DNA of 64,000 nucleotides from Sphingomonas sp. Root720 (GCF_001428605.1 NZ_LMID01000010.1:163194-227193); one strand, 5' to 3'; positions 1 to 8,845 are shown, numbered from the stretch's first letter. Program-made: numbers and translations. Notes: a model not told the origin generated them from the sequence alone.

Positions 1-141
1 GCCGCCGCCGTGTTCCTCGCCAGCAACGAATGCTTCATGAGCGGCGAGAATCTCCAGGTGAACGGCGGCCTGACCCTCCGCCGCAACCCGACCAACGACG
101 AGATTGCGGCGAGCGTGGCAAAGGCAACGGGGCAGGCCTGA
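1..141 (+). CDS. SDR-family oxidoreductase, C-terminal fragment (5' end outside window)
   Basis: The first 46 codons are open and end in TGA at 139-141. The peptide reads AAAVFLASNECFMSGENLQV followed by NGG, the usual C-terminal SDR signature in which a helix (VFLAS) is followed by a 'sG..l.vdGG' strand lining the cofactor site. It is therefore the tail of a classical SDR, an NAD(P)-dependent alcohol or dihydrodiol dehydrogenase. The catalytic Ser-Tyr-Lys triad lies outside the window, so substrate class cannot be judged. It is convergent with the acyl-CoA synthetase gene that ends 38 bp downstream. Confidence 0.8.
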   Translation, partial: AAAVFLASNECFMSGENLQVNGGLTLRRNPTNDEIAASVAKATGQA

Positions 142-179
142 GCTTCGGGTCGAGCATCGGGCCTCCCCCCCTTTCTGCC

Positions 180-1814
180 TCAGTCGGCGACCTCGCCCAA
201 CCGCCGCTTCACGTCCTCGCGCAGCATGTCCTTGCGGATCTTGCCCGATGCGGTGCGGGGGAAATCGTCGACGAACAGGAACAGCTCGGGAATCTTCTGC
301 TTCGCGAGCCCGCTGTCGGCGACATGCCTCGCGAGGTCGGCGACGGACGGCGGCTCGCCGTCGGCGATCACATAGGCGCAGATGCCTTCACCCAGCCGGT
401 CGTGCGGCATGGCGACGACGCTCGCCTCGCGCACCCTGCCGTGCGCGTGGAGGACGTCCTCGATCTCCTTGGCGCTGATATTCTCGCCGCCGCGGATGAT
501 CAGGTCCTTCTTGCGGCCGGTGACGGTAATCGCGCCCTCGGGCGACAGCACGCCCAGGTCGCCGGTGCGGAAATAGCCATCGGGCGTGATTGCCTCGGCA
601 GTCTGCGACTGGTCGGCATAGCCCATCATCATGCCCGGCCCCCGCGCGAGGATCTCGCCCTCCAGCCCGGCGGCCACGTCGCGGTCGTCGGCGTCGACGA
701 TCCGCACCGCATAGTCGACCACCGCGCCGTCGGTCGTCGCGGCGAGATGGGGATCGTCGGGCCAACCGAAGGTGACGAGCGGCACTTCCGACGCGCCGAA
801 TACCCGGAAGGGACGGCAGTTGTCGAAGGCCGCGCTTGCCGCCGGGATGAGGTCGGCGGGGACGGCGGCACCGCCACAGGCGAAGAAGCGGAAGGAGGGC
901 AGCCGGTTGCCCGCCGCCCGCGCCGCCGCCGCCAGCTCGACCAGGAAGGGCGTCGCCGCGACGGTACCGATCAGGCCGTACCGATCGATCAGCTCCAGCG
1001 CCGCCACCGCGTTCCAGCTTTCCATCAGCACCGTCCGCGTGCCCCACACCAGCGGCATCTCCAGGCCGTTGGCATAGCCCGAGACATGGGTGACCGGCGA
1101 CGGCATCAGGGTCGCCTCGCCCTGGCCGATGCCCCAATGCGCGGCGCTCATCCGCAGGATGCGCTGGAGCGTGACATGGCTGTGCAGCACGCCCTTGGGC
1201 CGCCCGGTGGTACCCGAGGTATAGAGCACCATCTTGACGCCCAGGGGATCGACCTGCGGCCGCCGGAAATTGCCATGCCGCCCTTCGGCGACGAGCGCGG
1301 CATAGTCGTCCGCCCCCTCGCCCCGCACGGTGAAGACATGCTCGAGCGACGGCAGCGAGGCGCGCACCCGCCCCGCCATCGTCGCGAAATCATAGCCGCG
1401 GAAACTCGAGGCGACGAAGAAGGCGCGTGCGCGGCAATCGCCCAGCATCTGCATGACCTCATGGTCGCGGTAGATCGGTACGATCGGATTGACGACCAGG
1501 CCCGACATAGCGGCGGCGAGGTTGATCACCGCGGCCTCGCCCCAGTTCGGCACCTGGAAGGCGACGACGTCGCCGGGGCGCAGTCCGCGCGCAGATAGCG
1601 CCGCCGACAGGGCCTCGGCCGCGACGAGCAATTGTTCGCGGGTCATCGTCGATTCGCCGTCGATCAGCGCGACGAAACCGGGGTCGGCGGCGGTCAGCTC
1701 GATCGCGAGATCGGCGATCGTCCGGGAATCCCAGACGCCCGAATCCGCGAATGGCCGCTGATGCGGGGCGGGAATGTCGAGCCAGGCCCAGGGCGGATCG
1801 CGTCTGTCGTTCAT
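180..1814 (-). CDS. AMP-dependent acyl-CoA synthetase / ligase (ANL superfamily)
   Basis: 544 residues, a normal length for a class I adenylate-forming enzyme that activates a carboxylic acid to its CoA thioester. The phosphate-binding loop YTSGTTGRPKG is at about 198-208, the YFRTGDLG motif near 425, the GRKKDLIIRGGENIS hinge and A8 segment near 442-456, and the C-terminal catalytic Lys is in TASGKIRK near 530. The chosen ATG (1812-1814) gives MNDRRDPPWAW; the open frame continues far upstream but only as antisense of the Rieske gene. It is divergent from the Rieske gene at 1941 and shares a 126-bp spacer with it. The context suggests activation of an aromatic or side-chain acid; the substrate is unknown. 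Confidence 0.93.
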   Translation of the reverse strand: MNDRRDPPWAWLDIPAPHQRPFADSGVWDSRTIADLAIELTAADPGFVALIDGESTMTREQLLVAAEALSAALSARGLRPGDVVAFQVPNWGEAAVINLAAAMSGLVVNPIVPIYRDHEVMQMLGDCRARAFFVASSFRGYDFATMAGRVRASLPSLEHVFTVRGEGADDYAALVAEGRHGNFRRPQVDPLGVKMVLYTSGTTGRPKGVLHSHVTLQRILRMSAAHWGIGQGEATLMPSPVTHVSGYANGLEMPLVWGTRTVLMESWNAVAALELIDRYGLIGTVAATPFLVELAAAARAAGNRLPSFRFFACGGAAVPADLIPAASAAFDNCRPFRVFGASEVPLVTFGWPDDPHLAATTDGAVVDYAVRIVDADDRDVAAGLEGEILARGPGMMMGYADQSQTAEAITPDGYFRTGDLGVLSPEGAITVTGRKKDLIIRGGENISAKEIEDVLHAHGRVREASVVAMPHDRLGEGICAYVIADGEPPSVADLARHVADSGLAKQKIPELFLFVDDFPRTASGKIRKDMLREDVKRRLGEVAD

Positions 1815-1843
1815 CGCCGAAGGGTGCCGTCCCGGAGGCGCCC

Positions 1844-1881
1844 GGCCAATTGGCCAAAAGGCGAGGAACCTGTCACCTGTC
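1844..1881. promoter_or_regulatory. Divergent spacer with a 12-bp palindrome and a tandem heptamer
   Basis: Between the acyl-CoA synthetase and the Rieske gene lies a perfect palindrome GGCCAATTGGCC (1844-1855), followed by two head-to-tail copies of ACCTGTC (1868-1874 and 1875-1881). Read on the minus strand, the second element contains GACAGGTGAC (1872-1881), a word that recurs upstream of the other two Rieske genes. An operator role is inferred from position only. Confidence 0.4.
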
Positions 1882-1940
1882 CCAGCTTGTCGTCCCTCTC
1901 TCGCTTTGCTCAACTCCCTGCAAAGATCGCTGCTCGGGAG

Positions 1941-3125
1941 ATGGCTGTGGACCGCGTACAGAATATCGGCGACGTCGCCGAAACGATGCTCGACTATGTC
2001 GAGAACAACAAGACCTACCTGACCGGCACGACCATGAAGGTCCCGACCAGCAGCTATACCGATCCCGACCAATGGCGCGCCGAAATGGAGCTTGTGTTCA
2101 TGCGCGTGCCGCTTCTGCTGGCCTTCACCGCCGAATTGCCCCGTCCGGGCGACTTCAAGGCGATGGACGCGATGGGGAAGCCGGTGCTGATCAACCGCGA
2201 CAAGGCGGGCAAAGTCCGCGCCTTCCTCAACGTCTGCTCGCATCGCGGCGCGCCGGTGGCGCCCGAGGGCCATGGCAACTGCCCGCGCTTCACCTGCAAA
2301 TATCACGGCTGGACCTTCGGTCAGGACGGCAAGTTGCTGGCAGTGTCCGAGGCGAGCAAGTTCGGCGAGGTCTCCAAGGTCGAGCGCGGCCTGCGCGAAC
2401 TGCCCTGCGAGGAACGGGCGGGGATGATCTTCGTCTGCCTGACGCCGAACGCCCCGATCAACCTCGACGATCATTTCCGCGGCTATCTCGAGGATTTCGA
2501 GGCGCTGGACTTCGACAGATGGTCCTATCTCGGCTCGCGCGTGATCGAGGGCGCCAACTGGAAGATCGCCTTCGACGGCTATCTCGAAGGCTATCATTTC
2601 GCGTCGCTCCACCCGACGACGATCTTTCCCCGCACCCCGTCCAACTGCACCCATTATGAGGGCTTCGGCCCCAATATCCGCATCGGCTTCCCGCAGCGGC
2701 GGATCGCCGAGGCGCTGCGCGACGTGCCACGCGAAAAGTGGGGGACGCAGGAGAATAACGGCTTCGATTTCGTCCGGATCTTCTTTCCGAACGTGTCGAT
2801 CTTCATCGCCCCCGAGATTACCCAGATCGCCCAGCTGTTCCCGGGGCCGACGCCCGACCGCAACCGCACCGTCCTCAACTATCTGCGACGCGAGGCGCCG
2901 AAGGACGATGCCGACCGCGCCAATATCGAGACGATGATCGATTTCTTCCGGGACGTGACCTACACCGAGGACTACGTCATCGGCCTGGAGATCCAGAAGG
3001 GACTGGAAACCGCCGCGCACGACGATCTGGTGTTCGGCCGCAACGAGCGCGGCAACCAGTATTTCCACGAATGGCTCAACTGGTACCTTCAGGACGATCC
3101 CGACCTTCCCGAGCCGGTGATGTAG
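1941..3125 (+). CDS. Rieske non-heme iron oxygenase, alpha subunit (1)
   Basis: 394 residues. The N-terminal Rieske [2Fe-2S] domain has C99-x-H101 and C119-x2-H122 (CSHRG ... CKYHGW). The C-terminal catalytic domain has the 2-His iron motif E216-GYH219-FASLH224. Family knowledge: such subunits use O2 and electrons from a ferredoxin/reductase to hydroxylate or O-demethylate aromatic rings. No beta subunit, ferredoxin or reductase gene follows; the next gene is a TIM-barrel protein 10 bp downstream. The start is not certain: GGGAG directly abuts the ATG at 1941, which is too close for an ideal ribosome site, and an in-frame ATG at 1986 is an alternative. The substrate cannot be predicted. Confidence 0.93.
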   Translation: MAVDRVQNIGDVAETMLDYVENNKTYLTGTTMKVPTSSYTDPDQWRAEMELVFMRVPLLLAFTAELPRPGDFKAMDAMGKPVLINRDKAGKVRAFLNVCSHRGAPVAPEGHGNCPRFTCKYHGWTFGQDGKLLAVSEASKFGEVSKVERGLRELPCEERAGMIFVCLTPNAPINLDDHFRGYLEDFEALDFDRWSYLGSRVIEGANWKIAFDGYLEGYHFASLHPTTIFPRTPSNCTHYEGFGPNIRIGFPQRRIAEALRDVPREKWGTQENNGFDFVRIFFPNVSIFIAPEITQIAQLFPGPTPDRNRTVLNYLRREAPKDDADRANIETMIDFFRDVTYTEDYVIGLEIQKGLETAAHDDLVFGRNERGNQYFHEWLNWYLQDDPDLPEPVM

Positions 3126-3135
3126 GAGGCGGATC

Positions 3136-3927
3136 CTGAACCCGATCTCGCTCGCCTCGGGCGTCGTGCCCGAGTTCGGTCCGGTCGACACGATCCGCGC
3201 GGCGGCGGCCGGCGGCTTCGACGCGGTCGGCCTGTGGATCGAACCGGCCGACTGGACCGCGCCGCTGTTCCGCGAGGTCCGCGCCGCGCTGGCCGATACC
3301 GGCCTGCCGCTGCTCGACGTCGAGGTGATCTGGCTGAAGCCCGACAGCGCGATGGACGACCATCGCCGCACGATCGACATCGGCGCGGAGCTGGGCGCCG
3401 CCAACGTCCTGTGCGTGTCGTCGGACCCCGATCCGGGCGCGACGGCGACGCGCCTGGCCGACCTGTGCCGCCACGCCGAGGGCAGCCGCATGCGGGTCGC
3501 GCTCGAGTTCGGCATCTTCACCGAGGTGAAGGATCTCCCCGCCGCGCTCGCCATTCTCGATCGGGTCGGCCATCCGCAGCGCGCCCTGCTGCTCGATCCG
3601 ATCCATGTCGACCGGTCGGGAACGCCGTTCGAGGCGCTGGCGGCGGTCGACCGTGCCCTGCTGCCCTATGCGCAGATTTGCGACGCTCCCGCCCACCGCC
3701 CCGACCCGGCCGATTTCGACGCGGTAATCGTCGACGCGATCGACCTGCGCGAGCAATGTGGCGACGGCGCGCTGCCGCTCGACATCTTCCACCGCGCGCT
3801 GCCGGCGGGCATCCCGCTCAGCGTCGAGCTGCGGTCGAAGGCGCTGCGGGACTCTTATCCCGATGCCGACGCCAGGGCGCGCGTCGTGGCGGAGGCGACC
3901 CGGCGGTGGTTGAAGGCGGCCGGCTGA
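3136..3927 (+). CDS. Sugar phosphate isomerase/epimerase-like TIM-barrel protein (Xyl-isomerase-like fold), probable CTG start
   Basis: A TIM-barrel protein of the AP-endonuclease-2/xylose-isomerase-like superfamily. Putative metal ligands are seen in ALEFGIF, LLLDPIHVD and SVELRS. No ATG fits. A perfect AGGAGG (3124-3129) sits 6 bp before CTG at 3136, giving LNPISLASGVVPEFGP, with the first barrel strand (ISLASG) intact at the N-terminus. The first GTG (3166) would delete that strand and has no ribosome site. Hence a CTG start and 263 residues, inferred from spacing and fold. The Shine-Dalgarno overlaps the stop codon of the Rieske gene, so the two are translationally linked. The reaction is unknown; an isomerase, hydrolase or lyase acting on a ring-cleavage or sugar-like intermediate is possible. 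Confidence 0.8.
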   Translation: MNPISLASGVVPEFGPVDTIRAAAAGGFDAVGLWIEPADWTAPLFREVRAALADTGLPLLDVEVIWLKPDSAMDDHRRTIDIGAELGAANVLCVSSDPDPGATATRLADLCRHAEGSRMRVALEFGIFTEVKDLPAALAILDRVGHPQRALLLDPIHVDRSGTPFEALAAVDRALLPYAQICDAPAHRPDPADFDAVIVDAIDLREQCGDGALPLDIFHRALPAGIPLSVELRSKALRDSYPDADARARVVAEATRRWLKAAG

Positions 3928-3946
3928 AGCTCCGCGTCGCCGCCCC

Positions 3947-4633
3947 TCACCAGGCGTGCGGCTCGCCGTTCCATTTGTAGAAATCGCCGCTCTTCTCCAG
4001 CGTCCAGCCCTCGGCGAGCTTGCGGATGCCGCTGGCGCTCTCCTGCGGGGTGATGTCGGCACCGGGGCCGCCCATGTCGGTCTGGACATAGCCGGGGTGG
4101 ATGATGCCGACGACGATCCCGCGTCCCTTCAGGTCGATCGCGACCGAGCGCATCATCCGGCCGAGCCCGGCCTTGGCGGCGGCATAGGCATAATAGCCGC
4201 CATAGGGCCAGGTGGATGAAGCGAGCTGGCTGGAGAAGTTGATCACCTTCGATCCCGCGCCCATCCGCGGCAGGAAGGCCTGGAGTACGCGCATCGGCCC
4301 CTTCAGCATGATGTCGATCGCCTCGTCGAAGGCGTCCCAGTCGGTGCTGTCGAGCTCGGGGCCGGGGATGCCGAGCACCCCCGCGACGTTATAGAGGATG
4401 TCGATCGGCGCATCGCCGGTCGAAGCGGCGCCGGCCCCGATCGATGCCGCATCGCTCACGTCCATCCGATGGACACTGAGCCGGCCGTCGGCACCGGCCG
4501 TCAGAGCCTCGAGCGCCGTCGAACCGCCCGGATCGCGGAGCAGCGCGAAGACGCGGTCGCCCGCCGCCAGGTGCTGCCGGGTCAGTTCCAGCCCAAGGCC
4601 ACGCCCGGCGCCGGTGATCGCGATGTTCGCCAT
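3947..4633 (-). CDS. SDR-family oxidoreductase (short, C-factor-like)
   Basis: 228 residues. The NAD(P) motif TGAGRGLG is at 7-14, NVAG at about 88-91, and the active-site Ser (NFSS) and Tyr-Lys (YAYAAAK) follow. Its short length and the FYKWNGEPHAW tail resemble the C-factor/CsgA-like branch of SDRs found in catabolic and signalling contexts. It lies 4 bp downstream of the TetR gene and is certainly co-transcribed with it, so TetR probably controls it. Likely an NAD(P)-dependent alcohol/ketone oxidoreductase; substrate unknown. Confidence 0.9.
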   Translation of the reverse strand: MANIAITGAGRGLGLELTRQHLAAGDRVFALLRDPGGSTALEALTAGADGRLSVHRMDVSDAASIGAGAASTGDAPIDILYNVAGVLGIPGPELDSTDWDAFDEAIDIMLKGPMRVLQAFLPRMGAGSKVINFSSQLASSTWPYGGYYAYAAAKAGLGRMMRSVAIDLKGRGIVVGIIHPGYVQTDMGGPGADITPQESASGIRKLAEGWTLEKSGDFYKWNGEPHAW

Positions 4634-4637
4634 ATGC

Positions 4638-5351
4638 TTATCCTTCCTCAGTCGGGCATTCCGCCCTTGTTCGCGGCGTATCGTGCAGCCGCCGGTTGAC
4701 CGCGCGGACCAGATTGCGGACCCGCTCCAGCCGTTCCTCGCCGAACGCCGGGCGCTGGAGCAGCAGCCCGAGATGCGCGGCGATGGTAAAATCGTTGGCG
4801 AGCTGCATCGCCTCCCAATGGGCCTCCCATTGCGGATGGAAGCGGATCATCTCCTGCCGCCACAGCGCGTCGTAGCGGCGCAGCGCGGGTTCGAGCAGCT
4901 GGTCGAGCTCGGGATCGGTGCGGGCCGCGACCGCCAGCTCGACATAGGCGGCATATTCGCGCGTCTCGACGCTCTTCCAGTGGAGGTCGCTGCCTATCTC
5001 GACGAGCGCCTCCTCGCCCTGTCCGGCGCCGTGCGCGGCCAGCGCCGCGGCATAGGCGGCGAGGAAATCGGCGAGCCGCTTGTGGAAGACATGGTCGACG
5101 AGGCCCGCGACCAGCTCCATGCGGGTCGCGAAATGATGGTGCATCGCGCCGCGCGACACCCCGGCGCGCTCGGCGACCAGACTGGCCGACAGGCCGCCAT
5201 GGCCGCGCTCGACGAGGCAATCGATCCCGGCCTCGAGCATGGCGAGGCGCGTCCGCGCGCTCTTCCGCTGCTGCCAGCGGACCGGCCCCTCGGCCTCCAA
5301 GGCTGGGCCCGTCTCCCGCTCCGGCGGGCGCGTGGCCGTCATGTTCCTCAT
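4638..5351 (-). CDS. TetR/AcrR-family transcriptional regulator
   Basis: About 237 residues. The N-terminal helix-turn-helix (LSASLVAERAGVSRGAMHHHF) is typical TetR, followed by an all-helical ligand-binding domain. Three starts are possible: TTG at 5375, ATG at 5351 and ATG at 5342. None has a convincing ribosome site; the middle one is used here. It is the first gene of a two-gene operon with the SDR and is divergent from the Rieske gene at 5542. The spacer contains a good inverted repeat (5474-5501) that is a candidate operator. TetR proteins usually repress the divergent catabolic gene until a CoA thioester or aromatic ligand binds. Confidence 0.9.
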   Translation of the reverse strand: MRNMTATRPPERETGPALEAEGPVRWQQRKSARTRLAMLEAGIDCLVERGHGGLSASLVAERAGVSRGAMHHHFATRMELVAGLVDHVFHKRLADFLAAYAAALAAHGAGQGEEALVEIGSDLHWKSVETREYAAYVELAVAARTDPELDQLLEPALRRYDALWRQEMIRFHPQWEAHWEAMQLANDFTIAAHLGLLLQRPAFGEERLERVRNLVRAVNRRLHDTPRTRAECPTEEG

Positions 5352-5446
5352 CGCATCGTCACGCCGTTCGCCCAACAGACTCGCCCTCGTCGCAAGGGCC
5401 GGCCCATCGTCCGGGAGGGTGGCCCTCTTCCGAAACTAGCGATTGC

Positions 5447-5456
5447 GACAGGTTAC
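5447..5456 (+). promoter_or_regulatory. GACAGGTTAC word upstream of Rieske gene 2
   Basis: GACAGGTTAC matches GACAGGTGAC upstream of the first Rieske gene (1872-1881, other strand) and GACAAGGTGAC upstream of the third (13586-13596). All three lie within about 100 bp of the start codon. A binding site for a shared regulator is inferred, not shown. Confidence 0.35.
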
Positions 5457-5473
5457 GCCGACAGCGCTAATCC

Positions 5474-5501
5474 ATAAAACCGGCACAAGCGCCTGTTTTA
5501 T
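5474..5501. promoter_or_regulatory. Inverted repeat in TetR/Rieske divergent spacer, candidate operator
   Basis: Arms ATAAAACCGGC (5474-5484) and GCCTGTTTTAT (5491-5501) pair with one mismatch in 11 around the 6-bp spacer ACAAGC. It sits 40 bp before the Rieske start codon and about 120 bp from the TetR start, in an AT-rich patch otherwise rare in this window. TetR repressors bind such dyads; the pairing with this TetR is inferred from position. Confidence 0.6.
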
Positions 5502-5541
5502 AACGTGAGGCGCTCCGGAAACCGGGGAGAGGACCCGCGAG

Positions 5542-6861
5542 ATGACTGCCGAACCGATGCTGTCGCGCTATTCCGCCGAATATGACCTGCCCGTCCGCGG
5601 CGATCCGATCACGGCCGAACGCTATGTCAGCCGCGAATGGATGGACGCCGAGGATCGGAACCTGTGGCCGAAAGTCTGGCATCTCGGCGGCGTTCTGGCC
5701 GAGCTGGAGGAGGAAGGCGACTTCATCCGCCACAATTTCGGTCGCGAGTCGGTGATCATGGTCCGGCAGGAGGACGGGTCGATCAAGGCCTTCTACAATG
5801 CCTGCCCGCACCGCGGTAACCGCCTCGTCCTCGGCGATATCGGCAGCGCCCAGCGGCTGACCTGCGCCTATCATGGCTGGCAGTTCGACCTCGACGGTAC
5901 GCTCGCCAAGGTCCAGGATCCCGACGATTTCCCCGGCGGCAACCCCTGCGGCCGGGTCCACCTGACCGAGCTGCGCTGCGAGACCTTCGGTCCCTTCGTC
6001 TTCTGGTGCATGGATCCCGACGCTAAGCCGCTGGTCGAATGGCTCGATCCCTTCCCCGCGCGGCTGGCTGGTTACGGCCTCGACAACTGGGTGCGCGTGC
6101 TCAACCTGTCGGCGGACTGCGATTTCAACTGGAAGATCATCCGCGACAATTTCAACGAGAGCTATCACCTGCCGACGATCCACCCGGAGCTGTCGACCTT
6201 CATCAACGACGGCCTGCCCGACACGCTGTTCGAGATGTATCCGAGCGGCCACAATTCGATGTGGATGAAGGGCCATCAGGCGACCACCCGCGCCGACCAT
6301 GAGAGCGGCGACGTCCCCGCCCCGCTCGATGCGATCGCCATGGCCTGGGGGATCGACCCGGCCGACTACAGGGGCCGCACCGGCGAGGTCCGCCAGGCGG
6401 TGATCGAGGCGAAGCGCCGGCTCGGCGCCGAGCGCGGCTTCACCAACTATGCCGACATGACCGACCAGCAGCTCGTCGATTATTTCCACTGCACTTTGTT
6501 TCCCAACCTGACGATTACCATGTCGCCCGAACAGTGCCAGGTGCTGCGCACCGAGCCGCACCCGACCGATCCGGCGAAATGCGTGTTCCAGCACTGGGTG
6601 CTGGTGCCGCCGGTCGAGGGAATGAAGGAGGTCGAGACCCCCGTCGGCATGGTGCCGCTGCGCCACGCCGAGCATCGCCACTCGGTCTATGGCGACGGCC
6701 AGTCGCTCGGCTTCGTCGCCGACCAGGACCTCTCGATCGGCACCAGCCAGCAGCAGGGGCTCAACTCGCGCGGCTTCAAGGGGTGCATCCTTACCCACCA
6801 GGAAAAGCGCATCCAGCGCTTCCACGAGCTGCTCGACGACTATGTGAAGGGACGGGCCTGA
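5542..6861 (+). CDS. Rieske non-heme iron oxygenase, alpha subunit (2)
   Basis: 439 residues. Rieske ligands are C88-x-H90 and C108-x2-H111 (CPHRG ... CAYHGW); the catalytic iron motif is N205-ESYH209-LPTIH214. The ATG follows GGGGAGAGGA. Length and motifs indicate an intact aromatic ring-hydroxylating or demethylating oxygenase alpha subunit. No beta subunit or electron-transfer gene is adjacent. It is transcribed alone, convergent with the ThDP enzyme, and divergent from TetR-SDR, which probably regulates it. It is clearly diverged in sequence from the Rieske proteins at 1941 and 13662, so the three are likely to act on different intermediates or substrates. Confidence 0.94.
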   Translation: MTAEPMLSRYSAEYDLPVRGDPITAERYVSREWMDAEDRNLWPKVWHLGGVLAELEEEGDFIRHNFGRESVIMVRQEDGSIKAFYNACPHRGNRLVLGDIGSAQRLTCAYHGWQFDLDGTLAKVQDPDDFPGGNPCGRVHLTELRCETFGPFVFWCMDPDAKPLVEWLDPFPARLAGYGLDNWVRVLNLSADCDFNWKIIRDNFNESYHLPTIHPELSTFINDGLPDTLFEMYPSGHNSMWMKGHQATTRADHESGDVPAPLDAIAMAWGIDPADYRGRTGEVRQAVIEAKRRLGAERGFTNYADMTDQQLVDYFHCTLFPNLTITMSPEQCQVLRTEPHPTDPAKCVFQHWVLVPPVEGMKEVETPVGMVPLRHAEHRHSVYGDGQSLGFVADQDLSIGTSQQQGLNSRGFKGCILTHQEKRIQRFHELLDDYVKGRA

Positions 6862-7018
6862 CCGCGCCTGGATTCCCTGTTGCCGACGCCCTACGACGGC
6901 GCTGGCGCGCGCATGCCGTTCGGCAGCCCGCCGCCGCCGCAGGGGGATCGCCGAAGGGGCGAAACCCTAAACGCGGATCGAGGCCTCGACCCTGCGAATG
7001 GGCACCGCGCCCAAGCCC

Positions 7019-8764
7019 TCACAATTGCTCCACCCGATGCGGTTGCAACTCCGCGCCCGGCATGATCGTCTTGACGAAGAACTCCCCATCCAGCGGGTGC
7101 GGCGCAAAGCTCACCGGGATATCGATCAGAGCGGTCACCGGCGACGCCATGGCGCGCGCGATGGCGCCTTCCAGTTCTTCGACCCTGGTGATGCGCTCGC
7201 CCTTGCATCCATAGGCCATCGCCACCCTCGAGAAATCGGTATCGACCATCGACGGGCCGAGCCTGTCGTTCTGGAAGACGAACTGCTCCAACGGCTTGTA
7301 GCATCCCCAGCAACTGTCGTTCATCACGATCATCACCAGCTTGATGCCGAGACGCGACGCGGTTTCGAGCTCCTGCCCCGTCAGGCCCGCCGAGCCATCG
7401 CCGCACACCACGAAGACCGGACGATCCTCGGCCTGGGCGACCTTCGCGCCGATGGCCATCGGCAGGCCGCAGCCCATATGACCCATGCCGCTTTCGAATT
7501 TAGCCGCATAGGGGCCGGCGGCTTCGAGGAAGGACATCGCCCAGGATGAGGTTTGTCCGCCATCGACGCAGACGATGGCATTTTCGGGGAGCAATCGCCT
7601 GATCTCCCGCATGAAGGCCGGTGTTCCGGGCGGCTGGGCCCCGGCCGTCTCGTTCGCCAGTCCGTCGAGCGCGGCGACATAATCGCCGCGCGCTGCGAGG
7701 AGGGAGTCGATCCAGGCACGATCGACATCCATCGCGATCCCATCCAGCCGGGCGAGCAGCGCTTCCAGCGTCTCGCGCGCATCGCCGACCAGGCCCAGCG
7801 CGATCGCCGCGTTCTTGCCGAGCATCGTCTCGTCGATATCGACCTGGACGATGCGCTGGCCAGCGACCGGCGTTACCGCAGGCGGCTTCGCGACCGGCGT
7901 CCAGCTCCCGAACTTGCAGCCGATGGCGAGGACCAGGTCGGCCTCCCGGCCGGCCTGCAGCGCGGCGAAGCCCGCGTGCCAGCCGGGACTGCCGATATAG
8001 AGGTCGCTGCGGGGATCGACCGCTCCCCACCCCTGGACCGAACTGATCGCCGGAATCCCGAGGCGGGCGGAGACCGCCCGGAACACGTCGACCGCGCCCG
8101 ACCGGATCACGCCGCCGCCCGCGACGAGCAGGGGCCGCTGCGCCGAGGCGAGCATGGCGAGGAGCGCGTCGAGCTCGCTGCCGGACGGCCGGGGGCGTGG
8201 CGGCTGGACCACCGGCAGGCGATCGAGGTCATAGGTGCAGGCCATGGTCGAGACGTCGACGGGAAGGTCGATATGGACCGGGCCAGGACGCCCCGACCGG
8301 GCCAGCCCGATCGCACGTTCCATCAGTGCGCCCGCGCGCTCGGGATCGCGGATCTGCACATTCCATTTGGTGACCGGCTTGAACAGCGCGATCTGGTCGA
8401 CCGCCTGCAGCATATCGGCATAGGGATCGAGCATCTTCAGCGGATTGTTCGCGGTCAGCACGATCATCGGGATATTGTCCGCCCAGGCCGCCGCGACCCC
8501 GGGAAGAAGGTTGGTGGCCCCCGGCCCGACCGTCGCGAAACTGAGCGCCATCTCGTCGCCGGCTATCGTCGCGCCGTGCGCCATATGGCCGGCGCATTCC
8601 TCATGACGGGTCGTGATGTAACGGAAGAAGGGATCCCGGCTGACGCCGTCCATGAAGATGCCCAGCTGGCCCGACGGCAGGCCGAATATGTTCCGCACGC
8701 CATATTTCCTGAGCAGCTCGATGAGTACGCCGGTCACCGTCGTCTTGATCATGCGGGGCATCAT
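7019..8764 (-). CDS. Thiamine-diphosphate-dependent enzyme, acetolactate synthase / decarboxylase-like
   Basis: 581 residues with the three-domain ThDP layout. The N-terminal PYR domain carries the activating Glu in TTRHEECAGHMA. A central NAD/FAD-like domain follows. The C-terminal PP domain has the ThDP/Mg motif GDGSAG ending at ND about 30 residues later. AAGGA (minus strand, 8770-8774) lies 5 bp before the ATG at 8764; an ATG at 8782 is less well supported. Family members perform carboligation or decarboxylation of 2-oxo acids (acetolactate synthase, benzoylformate or oxalyl-CoA decarboxylase, 2-hydroxyacyl-CoA lyase). It lies 81 bp downstream of the P450 on the same strand, so the pair may form an operon. 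The exact reaction is unresolved. Confidence 0.88.
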   Translation of the reverse strand: MMPRMIKTTVTGVLIELLRKYGVRNIFGLPSGQLGIFMDGVSRDPFFRYITTRHEECAGHMAHGATIAGDEMALSFATVGPGATNLLPGVAAAWADNIPMIVLTANNPLKMLDPYADMLQAVDQIALFKPVTKWNVQIRDPERAGALMERAIGLARSGRPGPVHIDLPVDVSTMACTYDLDRLPVVQPPRPRPSGSELDALLAMLASAQRPLLVAGGGVIRSGAVDVFRAVSARLGIPAISSVQGWGAVDPRSDLYIGSPGWHAGFAALQAGREADLVLAIGCKFGSWTPVAKPPAVTPVAGQRIVQVDIDETMLGKNAAIALGLVGDARETLEALLARLDGIAMDVDRAWIDSLLAARGDYVAALDGLANETAGAQPPGTPAFMREIRRLLPENAIVCVDGGQTSSWAMSFLEAAGPYAAKFESGMGHMGCGLPMAIGAKVAQAEDRPVFVVCGDGSAGLTGQELETASRLGIKLVMIVMNDSCWGCYKPLEQFVFQNDRLGPSMVDTDFSRVAMAYGCKGERITRVEELEGAIARAMASPVTALIDIPVSFAPHPLDGEFFVKTIMPGAELQPHRVEQL

Positions 8765-8845
8765 ATAGGTCCTTGTAGGCATGGAGCCGGAAGCGGCGGT
8801 CCGCTCGGCAGCCGGGGTAGGTCGCTCGACGGGTCTTCGGCCCGT

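Noticed and set aside
180..3554. A 1124-codon open frame on the minus strand running through both the acyl-CoA synthetase and the Rieske gene
   Set aside because: Its first half is antisense of the intact Rieske gene; only the part from 1814 down has synthetase motifs. Long antisense frames are normal at this GC content.
6978..6989. Palindrome TCGAGGCCTCGA between convergent Rieske 2 and ThDP genes
   Set aside because: No loop and no T tract, so a poor terminator; such GC palindromes are common here.
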